A stretch of 64,000 nt of DNA from Alphaproteobacteria bacterium (GCA_017559525.1 JAFYRI010000009.1:90858-154857), one strand, 5' to 3'; counted from the stretch's first letter, positions 9,688-18,773 are shown. Numbers and translations: made by a program. The notes: generated by a model from the sequence alone, not told the origin.

Positions 9688-11103
9688 TTAAAATCTCCAT
9701 TCTTTTTGTGCGTTAAAATATCTATATGTTTTTGATGGTAATCGTATAGATTCACTCAGTAAACACCCTGCAACAGCATCCAGTGAATCATCTTTGCTTC
9801 GTCCAGCGGGGGACCATTCTTTCATTTGCTCTAAAAAGGGTGTTTGTTTAATGCGAGTATGTGCCTTTAATGATCTATTCATTAAGATAGCGTCAAAGGC
9901 CGATAAGATACGCGAGGATTTATTTTGATGTGATGTTTTTTCTAAAACTGCACACGGAATGTGTTTTTGGGCTAGCTCCTTTTTTAATATAGCTGGTAAA
10001 AATTTACCAATGCCATTTGTTTCCAAATTAATACATGGAATAAAATTACGCTTGATAAAATCGGCAACACATTTACATTGGTAGGTTGCGGCATCTTCAT
10101 GTGATGGTACTTGTAAGTATGTAATATCATGCAAATAATATAAGCCATTTTCATCTGTAAAAACGCAAGCCACAACACTGTCATCTCCTTTATCTTTTGC
10201 TCCGAATGCGGGATCCCACCAACATGAAACAGAAATTAAACGATTTTTCCCAATTGACAATTGTGCTGTTTCATTAGCTTCTTTATAAAATAATTCATCA
10301 TTATAGAATGATATCAAATCGGAATTTAATCTACTGTCATTAATTTGAACGGCTTCTAACATCATTTGACTTAAAAATTTATTTTGACCGCTATGTTTGC
10401 GAATAGAATCAATTTTATTATTCGAAAAGCGTTCAGGCCAATTAGATTGCCCATTTTTATTCAAAATAGGGATTCTTAATTGATGCCATCCGTTTAAAAA
10501 ACCATCATCGTTTGTATTATAAATAGTATCCGCTGTATGAGGTGTACCAATATATACCATCATTCCTCCTGGTGTTAGAATGTAGTCTAATTCAGATAAT
10601 TTTGCTCTTAAATCTTTTCTTTTACTTGAGTTATCACATGTTTTAGGAACTTCTACATCATCGCAAATGATTAAATCAGCTCGAGATCCCGTAATATTTG
10701 CTTGTAATCCTCTAGCAAGGACGGATGGATCTCTTAAATCAGCTGTTCGGGTTATTGTAAATCTATCGGAAGCCCATTCTTCTTTTCTGGTTGGTTTTAA
10801 ATTTTTTGTCATAGGATGTTTTTCAATAATACGCTTAATATTGCGTACCATTTTTTTTGCTAATTCATGGTCAGCAGATAAGATTAAAATGCGTGTGTTA
10901 GGATTTTGCCACAATATATAGGAGCAAAACAAACCGATAATGGTTGATTTTCCAGAGTTTCTAAATGCCATTAATAAAGCATTTTTATCCGATTGAGCTG
11001 TATAAATATCCCATAAAAAAGCACACATTTTTTTGTGATGTTTGGGTACATTTAATCCTTGTATTTGCATCCAGATCCATACAAATTCAATCAAAGTTAA
11101 CAT
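9688..11103 (-). CDS. phage terminase large subunit, T7-like
   Basis: 471 residues. ATPase domain with Walker A FRNSGKST at 47-54 and Walker B LIICDDVE near 145; nuclease domain opens with WWDPAFGAKDKGDDS and ends with DDSLDAVAGCL, so both the motor and the metal-binding acidic residues look intact. It packages DNA into proheads and cuts concatemers. The start overlaps the preceding small gene by 17 bases, with GGAGG 6 bases ahead of the ATG. Full length for podovirus-type terminases. Intactness argues that this cassette is under selection or was recently acquired. Confidence 0.93.
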   Translation of the reverse strand: MLTLIEFVWIWMQIQGLNVPKHHKKMCAFLWDIYTAQSDKNALLMAFRNSGKSTIIGLFCSYILWQNPNTRILILSADHELAKKMVRNIKRIIEKHPMTKNLKPTRKEEWASDRFTITRTADLRDPSVLARGLQANITGSRADLIICDDVEVPKTCDNSSKRKDLRAKLSELDYILTPGGMMVYIGTPHTADTIYNTNDDGFLNGWHQLRIPILNKNGQSNWPERFSNNKIDSIRKHSGQNKFLSQMMLEAVQINDSRLNSDLISFYNDELFYKEANETAQLSIGKNRLISVSCWWDPAFGAKDKGDDSVVACVFTDENGLYYLHDITYLQVPSHEDAATYQCKCVADFIKRNFIPCINLETNGIGKFLPAILKKELAQKHIPCAVLEKTSHQNKSSRILSAFDAILMNRSLKAHTRIKQTPFLEQMKEWSPAGRSKDDSLDAVAGCLLSESIRLPSKTYRYFNAQKEWRF

Positions 11104-11368
11104 TTAAATCCTCCAATTCTGCAGATGCTTTTTTTGCTTTTTTTAACCATTCAGATAAATCAGTATCTATAGGTGTTGTATCGTTTCCTTGAGTTAATTT
11201 AACCAATAAAGAAATATGCCCTAAAACGGCTTTACATGCCGAATGATAGGCGTTGAATTCTTTTGCATCAGACCAATTTTCTTTGGCCAGAAATGTTTCA
11301 TAACTGGCCAAAGCCTTATTCAGATAAGGGCGCAATACCTCTTTGAGCATGTTTTCTTCACAGCTCAT
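11087..11368 (-). CDS. small phage protein, possible terminase small subunit
   Basis: 93 residues, strong ribosome site AAAGGAGG. Largely helical and acidic at the C-terminus (LSEWLKKAKKASAELEDLN). No recognised domain. Position immediately before and overlapping the large terminase gene is where small terminase genes usually lie, but no helix-turn-helix is evident, so the role is a position-based guess. Confidence 0.6.
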   Translation of the reverse strand: MSCEENMLKEVLRPYLNKALASYETFLAKENWSDAKEFNAYHSACKAVLGHISLLVKLTQGNDTTPIDTDLSEWLKKAKKASAELEDLNVNFD

Positions 11369-11380
11369 TTGAGGCCTCCT

Positions 11381-11854
11381 TTATTTTATTATCATACGTC
11401 CTAAACCATTGGCGGAATCTCCAATATTTTTTAAATATCCTGATTTTGTTTCATTAGAGTGTTGAGTTAAGGACAATAAATTGCGAGTTCGTGTTTCATC
11501 AATACCATTCTGTAGGGCTTCCAATGAAATATTTGCTTTGTTTATTAAATATTTGTCTTCTATGTCATGTTCTTTTTGCATATTGTCTAATATAGCTTGA
11601 CCAGAACCAATTTGACTCAATCCTTCTGCACCTAATTTTGCTTTATATGCAGATTGTTGTTGGGCAAGTAAGCTTCTATTTTTACGTTGTTCTTCTTGTA
11701 ATGTTAATCCAATTTGTTGTTTTTCTAATTCATATTCTTTTTCTGCGGCAACTGTTGCTGCATTAATTTGTTTTTTTTGAGCATCTGCTGCTTTTTTTGA
11801 ATAAAATACGGATGCCGCTGTTGTCGCAACGGCTGTGATGGCTGCAACTTCCAT
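11381..11854 (-). CDS. internal virion-like coiled-coil protein
   Basis: 157 residues with AGGAGG before the ATG. A hydrophobic Ala-rich start (VAAITAVATTAASVF) leads into a long Gln/Glu/Lys-rich coiled coil (AADAQKKQINAATVAAEKEYELEKQQ), like the internal core/ejection proteins encoded after the tail-tube genes in T7-like phages (gp14 position). It lies 2 bases after the tail tube B stop. T7 has two further very large internal proteins; none are present here. Confidence 0.6.
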   Translation of the reverse strand: MEVAAITAVATTAASVFYSKKAADAQKKQINAATVAAEKEYELEKQQIGLTLQEEQRKNRSLLAQQQSAYKAKLGAEGLSQIGSGQAILDNMQKEHDIEDKYLINKANISLEALQNGIDETRTRNLLSLTQHSNETKSGYLKNIGDSANGLGRMIIK

Positions 11855-11856
11855 TA

Positions 11857-13776
11857 TTAACCTCCTATTTTTAAATCTTGAGTTACGCTAACAATTTTAA
11901 ATGGTTTGGGTAAACTACCAATAATACGCCACGGGGGAGTTGTCGGGGAACGATTCCATCTCAATGATCGAATAACTATATCGGTTGTTTGTTTTTTTAT
12001 TGAACTATTTAATGTATATGTGTTTAATGCATAAGGCATTTCTTGACGAATGCCAGATCCCGTATCGATTTCTAATGTATTTGTATCGATTAATCTGAAG
12101 ATAGCTTTTACTAAACGATAACAAGATACAGGAGCGGCAGTATTGCTTGCACTAATAGCTGGTGGTAACGGTGAAATAATGTGTGTATATCCTATTCCCA
12201 TTTCAATCGAATGGGCTGTTATGGGAAGTGAAATTGTATTTGTATGAGGTATTTCATCAGGTAACACAATATCATCTGCCATTATTTTAGTTGTTTGTCC
12301 AATTAAATGTTCTGGTACATTAAATGTATTTGAGGGTATTTCACTTGTTTGAATGATACTACAATCTGTATTTAATGTATTATCAAAACATTCTAAATAA
12401 TAAGAATTGTTTCTAAGTACAATTGTATATGCTTTTGTTCCCACCATGCAGATAGATAAAAAAGTACCATTTGTTATAAGTTCGGTCCAACTTTGAATAT
12501 CTTCTGAACGAAATGAACATAATACGCCAATATGACCATTTTGCATTACAATATACGTTTGTCGATTGTGTTTATCATAGGTGCTATCTATAGGCTTATC
12601 AATCAGGTGAGATGCTAATAATGACAAGTCTGTAGCTTGATATGCTTGTTCAATATCTGAAAATAAAAACTCTCGAATTTCATACCCGTTTGCAGCAGCA
12701 AATATTGTAGCTCCATCAACGCCTAAAGGAGGGATATATCTATCAGATCTTGAACCAACTTGTGTTTGACGATTCAACTGAATATTAGATGGGGTTAAAG
12801 GATTTCCCGATACCATCCATTCAGATGATGTGGTAAAGATTTGTAAATGACGCCCACTATACAATGCACAAATAGCATTTAATCCATCAGACATAATAGT
12901 AAATTCTATCGCATGAGAATCATACCCATCCCCTAATTCAAAATTGGTGATATCAGCACTTTGACTAAACCATAATGTATTGGGTAATTTTCGACTGCCA
13001 CCAAAGACCAATCGGGATTGATAAAAAGCAGTGCAAATTGGCCATCCATATGTATCATTAAATGCTGGTTCATAAAAAGAACGTGTAGGTTCTAAAGCTG
13101 ATTTGTCATCAGCCTCTGTAACCAATTTTTTCTTGATATCAGCTTGAGCTTCTGTAGAGCTTGAAATAGATGTAATTTGTGCATATCCTTCTGCAATTTT
13201 TATTTGTTTTCCAATATGTCGTTCTTCAAAAAAGTTCGCAGAAGTAGTTAATGTGACTTTTCCACTAACTGCTGAACTTTTGATTGTGATATCTTCGTTG
13301 CAAAATTTATGATATGGTTCCAAAATACACCCATTTTCAGTCATAAATGTAAAATTATTTAATGCCCAGCCATCGGATGTTTTTTCCAATTTTTTAGGTT
13401 GGATATCAGGATGTGTTAATAATAATTTATTTTCATATTGGCACCACCGTATATTATTTAAATGTTCGTTTGTATAAGGTGTTTCAATACTGATAATCAA
13501 TGTATCGTGATGATAAATTAAAAGACTTTTATGTTGTAAAATCACCAAATAAGATTCTGTTGTGCTGTATTCTAAACAAATGAGTTTTCCTGTACCATTT
13601 AGAGTATTAATATATCTTAATCCTGGTCTTCTTTTAATGCCTCCAGTTGGTTCGATAAAAACATTTTTTAGTTCCATCGCTCCGTTTGCATATGCTCTTA
13701 AATCTACACGTCCTAATAAATTATGAGATAATTCACCAGCGGTAAAATTTGTTTTTGCGGTAAAAATATTTGTCAT
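11857..13776 (-). CDS. phage tail tubular protein B-like (nozzle)
   Basis: 639 residues. The N-terminus carries the hallmark of podovirus tail/nozzle proteins: FTAGELSHNLLGRVDLRAYANG, then a NVFIEPTGGIKRRPGL segment. The rest is beta-rich, as expected of a propeller. The ATG overlaps the stop of tail tube A (ATGA). Length is normal for short nozzle proteins of this type. Together with the preceding gene it would form the short non-contractile tail. Confidence 0.85.
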   Translation of the reverse strand: MTNIFTAKTNFTAGELSHNLLGRVDLRAYANGAMELKNVFIEPTGGIKRRPGLRYINTLNGTGKLICLEYSTTESYLVILQHKSLLIYHHDTLIISIETPYTNEHLNNIRWCQYENKLLLTHPDIQPKKLEKTSDGWALNNFTFMTENGCILEPYHKFCNEDITIKSSAVSGKVTLTTSANFFEERHIGKQIKIAEGYAQITSISSSTEAQADIKKKLVTEADDKSALEPTRSFYEPAFNDTYGWPICTAFYQSRLVFGGSRKLPNTLWFSQSADITNFELGDGYDSHAIEFTIMSDGLNAICALYSGRHLQIFTTSSEWMVSGNPLTPSNIQLNRQTQVGSRSDRYIPPLGVDGATIFAAANGYEIREFLFSDIEQAYQATDLSLLASHLIDKPIDSTYDKHNRQTYIVMQNGHIGVLCSFRSEDIQSWTELITNGTFLSICMVGTKAYTIVLRNNSYYLECFDNTLNTDCSIIQTSEIPSNTFNVPEHLIGQTTKIMADDIVLPDEIPHTNTISLPITAHSIEMGIGYTHIISPLPPAISASNTAAPVSCYRLVKAIFRLIDTNTLEIDTGSGIRQEMPYALNTYTLNSSIKKQTTDIVIRSLRWNRSPTTPPWRIIGSLPKPFKIVSVTQDLKIGG

Positions 13777-14342
13777 AAACGTACCTCAATAAGGGAAAAA
13801 TCTTGAAAGGCTGTTGGAATAGATTGTTGAGAATCGATGTTTTTAGCCATAGAAAAATCTTTATCAGCCATTTTCCTTAAATGTTCAGTTCTATTCGTAC
13901 TTTCAGTTAAGGGTAAGCAAAATTCAGTTGCTAAAAATGAAATCACTAGTTGCGAAAAAAATGGTGGAAAATCTGTTTCGTTTGGTTTAAACACATATGT
14001 TAGTAAAACAGTTTCACTATCTGTATGTAATTGATTTCCTTGAATGCGATAATCTAATCCTTTTCCAATGCCGATAGGGCCAGCTGAAATAGCTCTCAAA
14101 AAATCATTAGGTAGTGCATAGGCATATTTATAATCACCATTTGGATTTTTTTGTAATCGTGCCAGTTCTTTTTGAGTTGTTGCAAATCGCCATGGATAAG
14201 CAGATAATAGGCCATCAACTGTGGATGTGTATAATTGTTCTGCAACACTAGCTTCAGCACTTTTTTCATTGAATGAAGCTATACTTTTTGTACCAATTTT
14301 AGTCAAGGCTCTGGAACATAAATCAATAGATGAAAAGGGCAT
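13773..14342 (-). CDS. phage tail tubular protein A-like (adaptor)
   Basis: 189 residues. Pattern of the T7 gp11 family: LCSRALTKIGTKSIASFNE at the N-terminus, a helical YPWRFAT motif, then YALPNDFLRAI and the conserved Leu-rich helix LVISFLATEFCLPLTES. It joins the portal to the nozzle. Located between capsid and nozzle genes as in T7. Overlaps the nozzle gene by 4 bases. Confidence 0.85.
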   Translation of the reverse strand: MPFSSIDLCSRALTKIGTKSIASFNEKSAEASVAEQLYTSTVDGLLSAYPWRFATTQKELARLQKNPNGDYKYAYALPNDFLRAISAGPIGIGKGLDYRIQGNQLHTDSETVLLTYVFKPNETDFPPFFSQLVISFLATEFCLPLTESTNRTEHLRKMADKDFSMAKNIDSQQSIPTAFQDFSLIEVRL

Positions 14343-14370
14343 AGTATTCTCCTAAAAAACAATTAAAGTG

Positions 14371-14396
14371 AAAACTGGACGGGATTGCCCGTCCAG
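14371..14396 (-). terminator. hairpin after the capsid gene
   Basis: Perfect 9-bp stem CTGGACGGG / CCCGTCCAG with a 4-base loop, followed on the minus strand by TTTT. It lies just downstream of the capsid gene, the place of the main terminator of T7 (after gene 10), and would enrich capsid mRNA over later genes. Confidence 0.65.
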
Positions 14397-14422
14397 CTGA
14401 AAACAATAGAGGTTAAAATGAT

Positions 14423-15241
14423 TTATTCTGTGATAGCAGATACATCTATTTTGATGACTCCTTTATCATCAATTAAACAAGCTCCTTGACTCATCATATT
14501 GTTTACAAAATGTGCCGCATAATCACCATGCCATGTGATGTCTGTTTTGATATCTTGACCAGATGCATGACCAATCGCAGATTTATGATAAATAAAACAA
14601 CTATGTCCATTGCCCGATTTTGGTAATCCCGTATGCATAATCCATACAATACCCATCCATTTTCGAGTTTCGCTACCTGTTAAAAATGGATATGCTTCTC
14701 CAACATAATTAGCATTAGAAAATTCTTCAATACTCATGAGTTGATTCCATGCATCTGGAGAGAGTAAACCATATCTTTCACCATCATCTGGCACATCGTT
14801 TTTATTCAAAATGGTAAAGGCTTGCATGATACGTTCTTTTGTAAGAGCTCCTTCTCCAATTGATTGTGTTGCTCCGCTTAATGCATTGATAATTAATTCA
14901 TCTGTTTTTCGACCAAGTGCATAGGCGCCAGCTTGAGCCAATACCTTTCTTTCATCATGACCTAATTTTAATTCATCTAAAGAATCGACCCATTGGCCAG
15001 AATAGTAATCTGTTAACATACATTCAACAGGTACATGTGTGATATCATTTGAAGTAATTTGTGCATTACGTGTTTTTGTATTTGCTGTAGCTGTTCCAAT
15101 AACTTGGAATGTTGTGCTAGCGCCTTTAATACCAGATTTTGAACGGACTGTTGATTGTAATTTTGACCCTTGTTGTTGATAGGCATTATGCACTTCAGCT
15201 TCAAAATGTTTGATAAAAGAGTTATCGATTGTTGTTGTCAT
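14423..15241 (-). CDS. phage major capsid protein
   Basis: 272 residues. Reads as a short T7-like/HK97-fold capsid protein: IKHFEAEVHNAYQQQGSKLQSTVRSK start, then LTDYYSGQWVDSLDELKLGHDERKVLAQAGAYALGRKTDELI, which is the conserved spine-helix region. No protease or cleavage region is evident, fitting a T7-like uncleaved capsid built on a separate scaffold. Preceded by AAAGGAA and a leader with a long hairpin (15276-15320). Flanked by scaffold and tail tube genes. Confidence 0.85.
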   Translation of the reverse strand: MTTTIDNSFIKHFEAEVHNAYQQQGSKLQSTVRSKSGIKGASTTFQVIGTATANTKTRNAQITSNDITHVPVECMLTDYYSGQWVDSLDELKLGHDERKVLAQAGAYALGRKTDELIINALSGATQSIGEGALTKERIMQAFTILNKNDVPDDGERYGLLSPDAWNQLMSIEEFSNANYVGEAYPFLTGSETRKWMGIVWIMHTGLPKSGNGHSCFIYHKSAIGHASGQDIKTDITWHGDYAAHFVNNMMSQGACLIDDKGVIKIDVSAITE

Positions 15242-15275
15242 AAAATATTCCTTTCATTTGTTTAACATAAAAAAA

Positions 15276-15320
15276 GGTTTATTTATGGTTGTAAGGAAAA
15301 ACTCCTTGCCGTGATAAACC
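15276..15320 (-). promoter_or_regulatory. structured leader of the capsid mRNA
   Basis: Outer arms GGTTTAT (15276-15282) and ATAAACC (15314-15320) enclose an inner hairpin AAGGA / TCCTT (15293-15307). The 121-bp gap between scaffold stop and capsid start is otherwise empty. Could be an RNase processing site or attenuator controlling capsid level. Confidence 0.4.
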
Positions 15321-15362
15321 AAGGGGAGTTGGGGGCTTAAAAAATTAAGTTATCCTTAAAAA

Positions 15363-16052
15363 TTATTTATATAGGCGTTTAAAGCCATCTTCTACACGTT
15401 TTAAAAAAACGGGATCTTGTTCTTTCCAATATTTTGGATTGCGCATTAAAGCACGTAAAGATTCATTTGATATAGTTTCTTGTGTTTGTGAAGATTGAGG
15501 TAAAATACTTGGCTCTGTTTGTTCATTCATCATTTTGTAAATAGTCATAATGCCATCTTTGCTAGTGGATAGAGCATTAAAAATATCTGGTTTTAAATTT
15601 TTTTCACCCCAAGCAGAAATTTGACGAGCAACTGTATTAAATCCTTCTGCGCCACCGAATTCTCGTTCTAGTTCAGCCATTTCTTTATCGGCACGATAAT
15701 CTGCTGATAAATTTTCTAATAGAGGAATAATTTTGTCTGCTGCTAAATCATACACAGCTTGTAATTGTTCATTGGTAAAACCAAGATTGAATAATTTCTT
15801 ATTCATTTCTTCGTCTATAACCAATTTTGGATTTTTCATAACGATTTTATACTCTTCTGGACTACTTGGCATATTTCCTTGAGTTTTCATTGGCAATAAT
15901 GTTTGACGACTACTAAGTTTTTTTTCTAGTGCCAAATATGATTTTAGTAATTCATCTACTTTGATTTCACCTGTTGTTGAATTTTTAAATTTATTTGGTA
16001 CTTTTAATGTATCTGTTGTTTGTTCGTTTTGATTTTCTTTTTGTTCAACCAT
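15363..16052 (-). CDS. phage scaffolding-like protein
   Basis: 229 residues, acidic and Gln/Glu-rich at the N-terminus (QKENQNEQTTDTLKVPNKF), with a helical middle and a basic C-terminal hook (FLKRVEDGFKRLYK), as in T7-like scaffold proteins whose C-terminal basic helix binds the capsid. It sits between portal and capsid genes, the standard place. Ribosome site AAGGAG. No sequence motif beyond that, so the call depends on position and composition. Confidence 0.7.
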   Translation of the reverse strand: MVEQKENQNEQTTDTLKVPNKFKNSTTGEIKVDELLKSYLALEKKLSSRQTLLPMKTQGNMPSSPEEYKIVMKNPKLVIDEEMNKKLFNLGFTNEQLQAVYDLAADKIIPLLENLSADYRADKEMAELEREFGGAEGFNTVARQISAWGEKNLKPDIFNALSTSKDGIMTIYKMMNEQTEPSILPQSSQTQETISNESLRALMRNPKYWKEQDPVFLKRVEDGFKRLYK

Positions 16053-16062
16053 ATTTTTCTCC

Positions 16063-16269
16063 TTATGTTTGTGGTTCTTTTTTCCCCTGGCAAATCAAAG
16101 TTTCTATTTGATGAACCAAGAAACGCTCTCCTTCTAAAAAGCGTAATTCATTATCTGATGCAGATGCGGGTAATACGCGTTCTTTTGTTAGATGCTTCAG
16201 ATAAGATAAGACCTCTTTTCCATCATGCGATGTAAATAATCGGGCAAATTGATGTATTGGAGGAATCAT
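16063..16269 (-). CDS. small phage protein between portal and scaffold
   Basis: 68 residues. Sequence contains FTSHDGKEVLSYLKHLT and LRFLEGERFLVHQIETLI, a pattern recalling small Bbp19-like proteins that follow portal genes in other podoviruses. Its ATG overlaps the portal stop (ATGA), so it is translated with the portal. Function unknown. Confidence 0.7.
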   Translation of the reverse strand: MIPPIHQFARLFTSHDGKEVLSYLKHLTKERVLPASASDNELRFLEGERFLVHQIETLICQGKKEPQT

Positions 16270-17783
16270 GATTTTGTCCCGATATAATTTGATAAATCAA
16301 TAATATTGTTTGATGAGTTATCATCGTTTTTATAAGATATTTGTAATATATCTGATGGCACGTTTAATTTGTCTCCTAGCCATTTTACAAACAATGGGAT
16401 ATTGATATTTTGTAATGCAATATCTCCCATTTTTGTAATTGTATTAAACCAAGTCAGTGCGTTTTCTGCATCAATTTGAGCTTGTTCATTTGCTCGAGTG
16501 GATTTGTAAGCAACTTTTAACAAGTGATTGTCTACATAAATATCGGGTATTTCTCCACGACGCCGTAATAATGCTGCGGCTCGATCAACTAGAGGCATTA
16601 ATAATTCCGTTTGTAAACGCCCGTATGTTGCACCCAAAATACGCATCATCTGAGCAGACCGTTCTCGGACTTCGGTGGCAGTCATACGTTCTTGGTCCAA
16701 TTGTCCCAATTTATCTCCTAGTAAAGCATGACGAATATGTGAACGTAAATCTTCAATTACTAATTGTGATACGTCAAATTTACCGGGGGCTTCTAAAGGG
16801 GTTAATCCTTTTGAACCAACGGCTTTAGGAATAATCGCACCAGGGGTTAGTTTAATGTTAGCGGGATTAAGCACTCCATCATCTTCAGCTAACCAAATAC
16901 CAGTTACAGCAATAGATGCGTTTTTTAAAATAAGTTCTACGACCTTATTAGCTGTTTTAATATCGGGTAAGGCCTTCATAACAGGTGATCGTCCATAAAC
17001 TTCCCCTGGTGCTTTGACCCAGCGAAAGGAAATAAAAGGTGATGTTGAAAAGACACTTTCCTTTAATAAGGAGTTAACACCTTTTAGGGAATCGTGCTGG
17101 TTGTCTGGTTCCAGAAAAACACTGTATGTATATCCACCACCGATACGCGGTAAGACCGATTCTATAATAGATATTTTTGCTTCATCTTCAGTTAATGCGC
17201 GTACAGCTTTATCGTTTAGTTCAAAATTTGGAAAACGATTTTTTAATGTTAAATAATCCATTTGTGATTTACGGAAGGTGCAATCTAAACGACCCGATGG
17301 TCCTTCATCTAAACAAATTTCAGATAAAGGAACACATAAGAAGCGAAAAGCAGAAGTATATCCAAGTGGAGCTTCTTCAAACAATAAACAAGCAGTTCCA
17401 GTTGTAATTAAATCCAAATAACATTGGTGTATTTCTAATGCAAAATTAGAACGATCAAAGTGTGCTTGAATGGTATCAGAAATTTTCTCTAATGTTGGGC
17501 TGATAGAAGAGGCATCTTCTTGAGATAAGTCTGTTCCTGCTGTTAATTTAAACCATTTCCCCCAAGGTGGTGTCATTTCAGATAGCATTAAAGCAGCTAA
17601 TTGATCTACACAATCTGGTGCAGTGCCATCAAATAATTGATTGATTTTTGACGAACTCTGAGCAAATGCGCTTTCACGTTGAGGAAGGGCAAATTCATAG
17701 CATTCTTCCCAAGTACTATCCCACGCTGAGCGTTTATTTAATGCTTTTTTATATTTGGCGTAAATGTGTTGTACGTCAGACAT
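16266..17783 (-). CDS. phage portal (head-tail connector), T7-like
   Basis: 505 residues, normal for the T7 gp8-like connector. Typical start IYAKYKKALNKRSAWDSTWEECYEFALPQ, a DGTAPDCVDQLAAL motif, a YGRSPVMKALPDIKTANKVVEL stretch and the MTATEVRERSAQMMRILGATYGRLQTELL helix that lines the tunnel. It forms the dodecameric vertex through which DNA is packaged. First structural gene after the terminator at 17831-17863. Confidence 0.92.
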   Translation of the reverse strand: MSDVQHIYAKYKKALNKRSAWDSTWEECYEFALPQRESAFAQSSSKINQLFDGTAPDCVDQLAALMLSEMTPPWGKWFKLTAGTDLSQEDASSISPTLEKISDTIQAHFDRSNFALEIHQCYLDLITTGTACLLFEEAPLGYTSAFRFLCVPLSEICLDEGPSGRLDCTFRKSQMDYLTLKNRFPNFELNDKAVRALTEDEAKISIIESVLPRIGGGYTYSVFLEPDNQHDSLKGVNSLLKESVFSTSPFISFRWVKAPGEVYGRSPVMKALPDIKTANKVVELILKNASIAVTGIWLAEDDGVLNPANIKLTPGAIIPKAVGSKGLTPLEAPGKFDVSQLVIEDLRSHIRHALLGDKLGQLDQERMTATEVRERSAQMMRILGATYGRLQTELLMPLVDRAAALLRRRGEIPDIYVDNHLLKVAYKSTRANEQAQIDAENALTWFNTITKMGDIALQNINIPLFVKWLGDKLNVPSDILQISYKNDDNSSNNIIDLSNYIGTKS

Positions 17784-17830
17784 TATTTTCTCCTGTAAAT
17801 AAGTGATAGGTTAATATTTAGCCCCAACCA

Positions 17831-17863
17831 ACAAAAACACCCTTGAGTCATAGCCCAAGGGTG
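17831..17863 (-). terminator. terminator/attenuator between early genes and portal
   Basis: Perfect stem CACCCTTG / CAAGGGTG (17838-17845 and 17856-17863) with a 10-base loop, followed on the minus strand by TTTTTGTTGG. It lies after the two first genes of the phage operon, so read-through or antitermination may decide whether structural genes are made. Confidence 0.7.
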
Positions 17864-17930
17864 AAAAATGGATACACTGGTGGTTGTTAACTGAACTCAA
17901 TATAGCACATTTTTATTCCGTTGTCAAGGA

Positions 17931-18320
17931 TTATTTTCCTTTTTTCTTTGATAAAAATTTAAAAAGCTGATAAGGCGTTAAAATAAAACGTTTTTTTATT
18001 CCTAAAAATCTTTTGACTGTTTCAACACATGTAAAGGGCATTAAAACAGCGCGTGAGACATTTGGAATAACTGGAGTTGTTCGAATTAATTGATAGCCTT
18101 GATTGGTTAATGCCTTTTTAATATCCACATTTTTCAACACAATAATGTCCGTAAAATGAGATAGAGTATCAATTAAAATCCATTCATATCCATTTCCAAG
18201 AATAATAAAACAATGATAAAAATTTTTTTTTAAAAAATGCATCCACCAAAATCTGGGTTCTCCACCAAATCCAACATAGGCAAAAGGGTATCTGTATCCA
18301 CATAATGATTCGTTTTTCAT
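17931..18320 (-). CDS. phage-module protein of unknown function
   Basis: 129 residues. Aromatic and Cys-containing, no TM segment of normal length; contains PFTCVETVKRFLGI and LTPYQLFKFL, a pattern I associate with short proteins found beside prophage packaging genes, but I cannot name the family. The conserved Cys after PFT and upstream His/Trp (RFWWMHF) could suggest a papain-like fold; this is a guess. The ATG overlaps the upstream gene (ATGA). Confidence 0.6.
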   Translation of the reverse strand: MKNESLCGYRYPFAYVGFGGEPRFWWMHFLKKNFYHCFIILGNGYEWILIDTLSHFTDIIVLKNVDIKKALTNQGYQLIRTTPVIPNVSRAVLMPFTCVETVKRFLGIKKRFILTPYQLFKFLSKKKGK

Positions 18321-18670
18321 GCAACAATTCCTTTTTGTTTTAATATGTTGTTTAAAAAATCTAATGCTTCATCCCATAATTTACATATGCGTGGGCTATC
18401 ACCTAAATTAGGGTGAGGAGGGATTTGTTGCATGCCATATTTAGATAAAATTTTGGCATGTTCTTGCGAAATAATGCCACTTTTAAGTAATCGTTTAACC
18501 GCAATAATAATATCTGACGATTCGCATGGTCTGATGATAGATTTGTGTCCCCCTCTACTACGTGTACAACCAAGTGATTCGCATAGACAACACCAAAACC
18601 ATGCTTCTTCTGAGTTATCAAAAGGTGTTGTTTTTGGATCGTAATGTGTGATTGGATTATAATGTTTCAT
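18317..18670 (-). CDS. first gene of phage operon, unknown function
   Basis: 117 residues. Contains three Cys (WFWCCLCESLGC) and the stretch RPCESSDIIIAVKRLLKSGIISQEHAKILSKYG, which looks like a DNA-binding-type helical segment with helix-turn-helix spacing. It is the promoter-proximal gene of the leftward unit, 28 bases after the SOS box, so it could be a regulator or small packaging factor. Ribosome site AAGGGAGG upstream on the minus strand. I do not recognise the family. Confidence 0.6.
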   Translation of the reverse strand: MKHYNPITHYDPKTTPFDNSEEAWFWCCLCESLGCTRSRGGHKSIIRPCESSDIIIAVKRLLKSGIISQEHAKILSKYGMQQIPPHPNLGDSPRICKLWDEALDFLNNILKQKGIVA

Positions 18671-18697
18671 ATCAATTTCCTCCCTTTTTTATGATAA

Positions 18698-18712
18698 GAA
18701 CAAAATGAGAAC
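18698..18712 (-). promoter_or_regulatory. putative LexA (SOS) box, GTTC-N7-GTTC
   Basis: On the minus strand the sequence reads GTTCTCATTTTGTTC, an exact match to the alphaproteobacterial SOS box GTTC-N7-GTTC (known consensus). It sits 7 bases downstream of the proposed leftward -10 and ahead of the first phage gene, so bound LexA would block transcription start. It suggests direct DNA-damage control of the phage operon. Confidence 0.6.
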
Positions 18713-18719
18713 AAAATAT

Positions 18720-18748
18720 CTAATAGTTCAAAAGTATGGTCTTGTCAA
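18720..18748 (-). promoter_or_regulatory. leftward phage promoter
   Basis: Minus-strand TTGACA (18743-18748), 17-base spacer, TATTAG (18720-18725). It points to the phage operon. Its -35 forms an inverted repeat (CTTGTCAA / TTGACAAG) with the -35 of the divergent repressor promoter 25 bases away, a possible shared operator. Confidence 0.6.
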
Positions 18749-18773
18749 GTGGCTAAATAAGATAATTTTCCTA

